From the NCBI GenBank assembly GCA_029856425.1, contig JAHQWZ010000114.1:1-6238 (forward strand): DNA of 6,238 nucleotides. Reading direction: 5' to 3'. Below, one piece after another: positions 5,156 to 6,238 of the stretch. The notes below the pieces were generated by a model. The model did not search any database and had not been told where the DNA came from. It worked only from the letters and a program-made list of their open reading frames with translations. How positions within the stretch are numbered: the stretch's first letter is position 1; each line of letters starts with the position of its first letter. The stretch comes from Candidatus Thorarchaeota archaeon (GTDB taxonomy: Archaea > Asgardarchaeota > Thorarchaeia > Thorarchaeales > Thorarchaeaceae). A program made the translations under genes and the position numbers.

Positions 5156-5299
5156 CATCCCATTCAATTTTCATCATTGCTTAGCTTTTCAAACCACTTC
5201 TCTCCATGTTAGACCTAGTTCTTCATCTCCTGTTAGTGTTCAGATAATTACAGATCATGAAGAAATCAAACATTCATAATGGAGTAAGGGAGGCTTTAG

Positions 5300-5794
5300 A
5301 TGGATAGTCGAAGACACTCAAAATTCCCGCTAGCATCCGTTTCCGGAATAGTTGTGTGTCGTGAAGGTGTGCTCTTGATTAAGAGAAAAAAACCACCAAA
5401 CGATGGACTCTGGGTAATTCCAGGAGGTGCTCTTGAGATTGGAGAAACTCAGATGGATGCCATTGCAAGAGAAGTCCATGAGGAAGCAGGTATTGAATCA
5501 GAAACTCTAGGACTCATCAATACAAAGGATATTGTTCTTTGGGACTCAAGGGGAGGAATTGAGTATCAGTATATGGTGAATAGATATCTCCTTATTGCGA
5601 CATCATATGAAACACGCCCAGGATGTGAGGAGGCTGATGCTTGTTGGTTCAGCTTAGATCACCTACCGGTGGAAGAGATGCCATGTCATGTAGTAGAACT
5701 GCTTGAGGACCATCGTTACCTTATTGAGGTGCTTATGAAATACTTGGCAGTTCGTGGTGAATTGTCAGGCTCAGCTAGTCAAATTGATTACTAG
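5300..5794 (+). CDS. Nudix hydrolase (ADP-ribose/NADH pyrophosphatase-like)
   Basis: This 164-residue cytoplasmic enzyme has a perfect Nudix box (GX5EX7REUXEEXGU) at residues 43-65: G43, E49, R57-E58, E61-E62, G64, I65. E58, E61 and E62 are the expected Mg2+ ligands. The preceding strand and loop, VLLIKRKKPPNDGLWVIPGG (24-43), are the standard substrate-side scaffold, and the length is normal for a single-domain member. Nudix enzymes split nucleoside diphosphates linked to another moiety. The short form with W-x-I-P-G-G resembles the COG1051 ADP-ribose pyrophosphatase group, but substrate cannot be assigned from this alone. The start is supported by GGGAGG (5288-5293), six bases upstream. A long inverted repeat with an internal TATA box upstream suggests tight regulation. 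The C-terminal tail (about 150-164) is probably disordered. Confidence 0.9.
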   Translation: MDSRRHSKFPLASVSGIVVCREGVLLIKRKKPPNDGLWVIPGGALEIGETQMDAIAREVHEEAGIESETLGLINTKDIVLWDSRGGIEYQYMVNRYLLIATSYETRPGCEEADACWFSLDHLPVEEMPCHVVELLEDHRYLIEVLMKYLAVRGELSGSASQIDY

Positions 5795-5938
5795 GAACAC
5801 CAGCGATTCTATACTATTGCGTATCTGTGTTCATTCACTATCTCAATTCTGAAAGATACTCAGGCGTCAAGTAATCCCCAATTTGGCAGTAATATTCTAT
5901 GAAGAAGTATGTTTGAAAATAGGAAGAGGTATACCTAG
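5795..5938. other. Spacer between the Nudix and transporter genes
   Basis: These 144 bases contain GAACAC (5795-5800) facing GTGTTC (5827-5832) across 26 bases, right after the Nudix stop. The spacer includes CTATACT. The arms are too short to call an operator with confidence. A ribosome site AGGAAGAGG (5921-5929) precedes the transporter gene. No clear TATA box was found. Confidence 0.4.
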
Positions 5939-6238
5939 ATGACTAGTGATGGTGACCTGTTTCCAAGCGTTTTCGAGCCAACTGATACAGAGAAAATCGG
6001 ATTAATCGGACTTCTCCAAAATAGAAGTTTTGCTGCCTTCTGGGGAGGATTCGTTGGATTTCGCGTTGCAGATGCGCTCTTCTTGATGAGTGTCTTCTGG
6101 TGGGTATTGGATGTAACTGGATCTGAGAGCATGCTTAGCATTGTTGGCATCTTTAATTACTTACCTGGGTTTTTGTTAGGACTAGTTGCTGGCTTGTTAA
6201 CTGACATGTTTGACCGGAAACGGATACTCCTGTTATCA
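5939..6238 (+). CDS. MFS transporter, N-terminal part (cut by window end)
   Basis: The frame from the ATG at 5939 stays open for exactly 100 codons to the window edge. After a 28-residue hydrophilic N-terminus, residues about 31-57 (FAAFWGGFVGFRVADALF... with WW) form a first membrane helix and 64-88 (MLSIVGIFNYLPGFLLGLVAGLL) a second. These are followed by the cytoplasmic loop motif A, GLLTDMFDRKRILLL (85-99), a hallmark of the major facilitator superfamily. The NRSFAAFW opening and the DMFDRKR loop resemble the MFS_3/EntS-like exporter branch. It is an integral membrane protein, probably a drug or small-molecule exporter driven by proton exchange. Substrate is unknown and ten further helices are expected outside the window. 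The start is supported by GAGG (5926-5929), nine bases upstream. Confidence 0.85.
   Translation, partial: MTSDGDLFPSVFEPTDTEKIGLIGLLQNRSFAAFWGGFVGFRVADALFLMSVFWWVLDVTGSESMLSIVGIFNYLPGFLLGLVAGLLTDMFDRKRILLLS

Larger units (their letters stand above)
5082..5299. other. Intergenic region upstream of the Nudix gene
   Basis: This 218-base spacer contains a long inverted repeat with an internal TATA box (5105-5155). It is followed by about 140 pyrimidine-rich bases with T-runs (5166-5200) that could terminate the upstream transcript. A 16-codon frame from the ATG at 5257 overlaps the Nudix start, but it lacks a ribosome site and is not called. Confidence 0.5.

Noticed and set aside
5257..5307. A 16-codon frame overlapping the Nudix start as a leader peptide.
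   Set aside because: No ribosome site precedes its ATG, and a frame of this length is expected by chance.
5795..5832. GAACAC / GTGTTC inverted repeat after the Nudix gene as a third operator or a terminator.
   Set aside because: Six-base arms 26 bases apart are common by chance in a window of this size, and no T-run follows.

Overview
This window most likely comes from an uncultured archaeon. Three signs support this. Intergenic regions carry archaeal-type TATA elements (TTTATAAT, TTATATAAT). Genes have GAGG/GGAG Shine-Dalgarno sites. The regulators belong to classes frequent in archaea: a duplicated Lrp-like winged-helix protein and a PadR winged helix fused to a methyltransferase-like domain. 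Base composition is AT-leaning. The gene mix is reminiscent of Asgard (Thorarchaeota-like) genomes, but that placement is an impression from protein style and was not tested.

Layout. The last 14 codons of an upstream gene (1-47) are followed 19 bases later by a xylose-isomerase-like TIM-barrel protein (67-954). The 955-1178 gap holds a possible gene remnant and a short hairpin. A small, very cysteine-rich protein follows (1179-1673) that resembles V4R / L-2-amino-thiazoline-4-carboxylate-hydrolase-like proteins. It converges on a minus-strand PhnP-like metallo-beta-lactamase-fold hydrolase (1796-2611). Upstream of that lie a 230-base gap with a candidate promoter and an unexplained short open frame, then a minus-strand Lrp-like regulator made of two HTH-plus-sensor halves (2842-3942).

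That regulator is divergent from the PadR-methyltransferase fusion (start placed at 4242, end 5081). Their shared 300-base control region carries two copies of GGCAA-N16-TTGCC, exactly 47 bases apart. One copy encloses the rightward TATA box and the other lies beside the leftward one. Downstream are a Nudix hydrolase (5300-5794) and the first 100 residues of an MFS exporter (5939 to the window edge). Between the PadR gene and the Nudix gene is a 16-base inverted repeat (15/16) that again encloses a TTTATAAT box.

How the parts may work together (inference). The core looks like a small regulatory locus with two divergent DNA-binding proteins that probably share operators. Around it are small-molecule enzymes (Nudix, MBL hydrolase, TIM-barrel isomerase) and a transporter. 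No mobile element, CRISPR array, tRNA or rRNA was seen. The most distinctive signals are the TATA boxes nested inside inverted repeats and the PadR-methyltransferase fusion that lacks a recognisable SAM glycine motif.
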